NCBI GenBank assembly: GCA_963665455.1 | Contig: OY762279.1 | Span: 5,022,001-5,086,000, forward strand | Direction of reading: 5' to 3' | Length of the DNA stretch: 64,000 bases | DNA from: VXNE01 sp963665455 | Lineage (GTDB): Bacteria > Pseudomonadota > Gammaproteobacteria > Pseudomonadales > Azotimanducaceae | In this document: in pieces, positions 61,217 through 64,000 of the stretch | How the letters are laid out: each line of letters begins with the position of its first letter | Numbering within the stretch: position 1 is the stretch's first letter | Notes under the pieces: model-generated | The model's database searches: none | Seen by the model: the letters and a program-made list of their open reading frames with translations, nothing else | What the model was told of the DNA's origin: nothing | Program-made: the position numbers and the translations under genes

Positions 61217-61464
61217 CGCGTCGCCGACTTCGGGCCCGGTGGGGAAGTCGCCACGAGGATCGCTCCTCGGGCCCGTGCCGGGTTGACGCGGGCCAACGAA
61301 ACCATCGTGGTCCCGCCACCCCTTGTCCGTACGGGTTCCGCGTGTCTCCAGCGCTGGCTGCATGCCGTCCTCCCGTTGCCGAACTCGGCAGTGTAATGGA
61401 CCTTGCTCCTCGCCCCCGTCGTCAAACGTCGCGAGACCGCCCCTCAGTCGGGAAGGCCCAACAC
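61217..61464. other. intergenic stretch between redoxin gene and acyl-CoA dehydrogenase remnant
   Basis: About 250 bp with no recognisable gene. It must hold the promoter of the redoxin selenoprotein candidate on the minus strand; no clear -35/-10 pair was found. If the true start of that gene is upstream of ATG 61216, its first codons fall here (the frame stays open). Confidence 0.3.
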
Positions 61465-62183
61465 CCGTTAAACTGCAACAGCCGCTTGGCAACGCTCCAG
61501 CCGTCGTTCTCGCGTCCCACCCAGATCGGCCTTGGGCACCAAGACGTCCGTGAAGAACACCTCGCAGAACTCGGAGCCGCCGGTGATCATGTCGAAGTTC
61601 CTGACCGTCACGCCGGGTGTATCGAGCGCAAAGAGCAGGAAGCTGATGCCTTGTTGTTTCGGCGCCTCCGGGTCGGTCCGCACCAGGCAGAAGATCCAAT
61701 CGGCGTGATGCGCACCCGACGTCCAGATCTTCGACCCGTTCACGCGGTAGCAATCGCCGTCGTCTTCCGCGCGGGTGCGCAGGGACGCAAGATCGGACGC
61801 GGCGCCGGCTCCGAGTAACCCTGGCACCAAGCCAACTCACCCCGGGCGATGGCTGGCAGGTGCCGCAGTTTTTGATCCTCGGTCCCGAGTTCGAGCAGCG
61901 TGGATCCCAACATGGTCGGACCGGCGCCCGAGAGCGGTGGCGGCGCGTCCACCTCCCGCATCGCGCTCCTCAAATCCGCGACGTTCGCCCGATCCAGTCC
62001 CGCGCCGCCATACGCGCGTGGCCACGCCGGCACGGTAAAGCCACGTTCGACGCAAGCGCCGAACCATTGCTCGAAGGCCCGGCTCGGCATGCGAGACTTG
62101 CTGCCACCGCCATATCCCAACCCACGTCCGCGAATCTCGTTGGGGCAGGCCTGCGTCACCCAGGCGAGATAGTCTTCCGCCAT
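61465..62183 (-). pseudogene. acyl-CoA dehydrogenase pseudogene
   Basis: ATG 62183 opens MAEDYLAWVTQACPNEIRG, and FTVPAWPRAYGGAGLDRANV and LAWCQGYSEP are clear acyl-CoA dehydrogenase N-terminal sequence. Near 61815 the frame shifts and homology resumes at GAGSDLASLRTRAEDDGD, through GSKIWTSGAHHADWIFCLVR. Near 61525 a second shift leads to ENDGWSVAKRLLQF, after which the gene stops at about 61465. The catalytic C-terminal half, with the Glu base, is missing. Two frameshifts plus truncation leave no functional enzyme. Confidence 0.8.
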
Positions 62184-62290
62184 CGGTAGTCACGATCCGT
62201 CCGTTGCGGATCGGGATTGTATCTTCGGGGCCCTGGCCCGGAACAAGGGCTGCTTCGAAGCCCCGCATGCCACGAACGCCCGGATGCGAG

Positions 62291-64000
62291 TCAGGGATCC
62301 GCGGGGATGACCGGCTCCGCGAAGAACACGCCCTCGTACGTCCGCCATGCCACCTGGTGGTAGTCGTACACCGCGTGGGTGCCGAGCCGGTTCACGCGGA
62401 TCGTATCGAGTCCATCGAAGAACCCGGAGGGGAAGACGAACCCGGCGGCGATGACCGCTCCGTCGAGCCATCCATCCGGCGTCGCATCCACCCCCGCCTC
62501 GGCGATCCGCACCGACGCCGGCTTGCCGGTCACGGTGCCGATCGTCCAGCCCCACTCGCCGAAACTCGGCACGTTGGCGTGGTACTGCTCGGTCTGGAAG
62601 CCGGCGGCGGCCACGGTCCTGCCGATGGAGAGAAACGCCTCCCGGGCGTGGAATGGGGAGGTCGACTGCGTGACGAACGCGCCATCCGCGGAGAGGACTT
62701 GCCGCACCCGCCCGAAGAAGTAGTCGCTGTAGAGGCGGTTGAGGTCCGGGTGGCTGGGGTCCGGGAGGTCCGCGACGACCACGTCGAACCGCTTCCCCGC
62801 CGCCGCGAGCCGCTCGACCTCCACGAACGCGTCCGCTTCAACGACGGTGACGCGCTCGTCGAGGAAGGCGTCCTCATTGAGTTCCGTCAGCGCCCGCCCC
62901 AGCCATGCCGGCGCGTCGGGTTCCGCGCCGCGGAACAGCCGCAGCAGCCCGGCATCGATGTCCACCAAGGTGACGGAGCGCGGGTCCCAACGCAGTACGT
63001 CGCGCAACGCGAGGCCGTCGCCACCGCCCAGGATGAGGACGTGCTCGCGCCGGTAGGCGGCGAGCATGGGCGGCGTCGTCAGGTAGGCGTGGTAGATGCG
63101 CTCGTCGTTCGAGGCGAACTGTAGGCGGCCGTTGATGTAGAGGCTCAGGACGTCCGGGCGTCCCGCCGTGACGTGCCGCTTGGTGATGACGGCGTTCTGA
63201 TAGGGCGTCTGCAAGCGGTGGACGACGCGGTCCTGAAAGAGCGTGTCGCCGAGACGCTCGATCCAGAGCGGACCGAGTACGGCGAGAACGACCAGCAGCG
63301 CCGCGAGCGCCCCGTGCCCGACCCACAGCCAGCGGGCCGGCGCGAGGCTCTTCCGGTAGAGCACCAGGAAACCGAAGCCGACCGCCGTGTTGACCGCCGC
63401 CGCGCCCACGGCCGCGTACATGATCGGCAGCTTCAGGCACACGAGCACCCAGATGGCGGCGCCGATGCCGGCCCCGATGTAGTCCGCCCCATACATCGTG
63501 CCGAGGTTGTGTTCGAGGCGTTGCGCATGGACGTGCTCCCGCACCCGGGCGATGAGCGGAATCTCCATGCCGATCAGGAACCCGATGAGCGCGCCCATGG
63601 CGAACGGCAGCACGCGCGAGAACGCGACCAGAGAATCCGCCGCCCCGCCCTCCATGGAGACGAATACGTCCACGTTGTAGACGGCGCGCAGCCACTCGGG
63701 CAGCGAATACGCGACCGCCACCGCCGCGGACAGGGCGAGCACGGAGGCCCCCCCGAGCAGTGCGATGCCGAGCTCCAGCCAGGCAAACCCGCGGTAGATG
63801 GCGGAGATCCACTTCGCGGCGAAGGCACCTAGGCCCATCGCCACGATCATGAGGCCGATCATGGTGTAGATGGTCGGCTCGACCGCGCCCAGGATGCGTC
63901 CCGCGTAGTGCGCGAGGAGATACTCGTAGACGAGGCCGCACGCGGCGACCAGCCCCATCGCGCCGATGAGTGCGGCGTCGTGGAGCCGCAGACGCGCGGT
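62291..64000 (-). CDS. membrane-domain spermidine synthase-like protein (5' end beyond window)
   Basis: At least 555 aa and open to the window edge (LRLHDAALIGA precedes the first in-window ATG), so it is partial. Residues up to about 240 form seven or more TM helices (MIGLMIVAMGLGAFAAKWIS; ALIGFLIGMEIPLIARVREH). The C-terminal half is a polyamine aminopropyltransferase domain: LYINGRLQFASNDERIYHAY, VLILGGGDGLALRDVLRWDP (nucleotide-binding GGGDG), VTLVDIDAGLLRLFRGA and VVVADLPDPSHPDLNRLYSD (Asp of the active site). Membrane-fused SpeE-like proteins may make spermidine or another propylamine product; the substrate is unproven. Convergence with other genes is not seen. Confidence 0.85.
   Translation of the reverse strand, partial: TARLRLHDAALIGAMGLVAACGLVYEYLLAHYAGRILGAVEPTIYTMIGLMIVAMGLGAFAAKWISAIYRGFAWLELGIALLGGASVLALSAAVAVAYSLPEWLRAVYNVDVFVSMEGGAADSLVAFSRVLPFAMGALIGFLIGMEIPLIARVREHVHAQRLEHNLGTMYGADYIGAGIGAAIWVLVCLKLPIMYAAVGAAAVNTAVGFGFLVLYRKSLAPARWLWVGHGALAALLVVLAVLGPLWIERLGDTLFQDRVVHRLQTPYQNAVITKRHVTAGRPDVLSLYINGRLQFASNDERIYHAYLTTPPMLAAYRREHVLILGGGDGLALRDVLRWDPRSVTLVDIDAGLLRLFRGAEPDAPAWLGRALTELNEDAFLDERVTVVEADAFVEVERLAAAGKRFDVVVADLPDPSHPDLNRLYSDYFFGRVRQVLSADGAFVTQSTSPFHAREAFLSIGRTVAAAGFQTEQYHANVPSFGEWGWTIGTVTGKPASVRIAEAGVDATPDGWLDGAVIAAGFVFPSGFFDGLDTIRVNRLGTHAVYDYHQVAWRTYEGVFFAEPVIPADP

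Noticed and set aside
1..64000. tRNA, rRNA, tmRNA genes or CRISPR arrays
   Set aside because: No cloverleaf-like segment, conserved rRNA stretch or regularly spaced repeats were found by reading; a covariance search would be needed to exclude short RNAs.

Overview
The window looks like chromosome of an uncultivated, GC-rich Pseudomonadota bacterium, probably gammaproteobacterial. This rests on gene content (YjfI-PspA-YjfK-type operon, YfcH-type epimerase, CoA-type Nudix hydrolase, tRNA 2-selenouridine synthase) and on a broad catabolic set: phytanoyl-CoA dioxygenase-like enzymes, enoyl-CoA hydratases, a CaiB-type CoA transferase, a sulfatase, an amidase, a haloalkane-dehalogenase-like enzyme, a DUF3604 protein and YejA-like peptide-binding proteins. 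No rRNA, tRNA or CRISPR array is visible. Genes are dense and often overlap by 4 bp.

Layout. 0-2.4 kb: an ISNCY-like insertion sequence carrying a D12-class adenine methylase whose stop overlaps the transposase start. 2.4-9.4 kb: a worn region with an MFS transporter, a DUF2332 protein, an intact PhyH dioxygenase beside a decayed tandem copy, an HNH/carboxylesterase chimera of two broken genes, and a small membrane-protein gene split by a 150-bp multi-hairpin MITE. 9.4-17 kb: alpha/beta hydrolases, tandem SDRs, a peptide-binding protein, a two-TM (SLATT-like) protein with a small acidic partner, and a MetY-type PLP enzyme. 17-21 kb: an AlbA_2/ATPase protein, an AhpD-like gene with an in-frame UGA in its CxxC motif, and an AAA ATPase beside a gutted DUF4276 gene. 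21-29.3 kb: housekeeping and repair genes (epimerase, GbsR-type regulator, thioesterase, Nudix, Hsp70, MsrA) and SelU. 29-42 kb: acyl-CoA and amide catabolism, with a LysR regulator divergent from two enoyl-CoA hydratases. 42-51 kb: PhyH, a phosphodiesterase, a type-2 IleRS, an AAA ATPase and a second peptide-binding protein. 51-64 kb: LLM oxidoreductase, MFS, the PspA operon, GST, DUF3604, dehalogenase-like enzyme, a second UGA-containing redox gene, an acyl-CoA dehydrogenase pseudogene and a membrane spermidine synthase running off the edge.

The most interesting signal is selenium use. Two unrelated thiol-redox genes each have an in-frame UGA exactly where a catalytic cysteine belongs: ECxxU...H in the AhpD-like protein (UGA at 19215-19217) and WUxxC in the peroxiredoxin-like protein (UGA at 61109-61111, minus strand). 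Each UGA is followed by a SECIS-like hairpin, and the same window encodes SelU, which consumes selenophosphate. Both genes would be annotated as truncated or split by a standard gene caller; I read them as selenoproteins.

A second theme is decay. There are about nine gene remnants, and four antitoxin-type genes with no intact toxin, one of them followed by a frameshifted vapC remnant. This points to turnover of mobile, defence and toxin-antitoxin modules.
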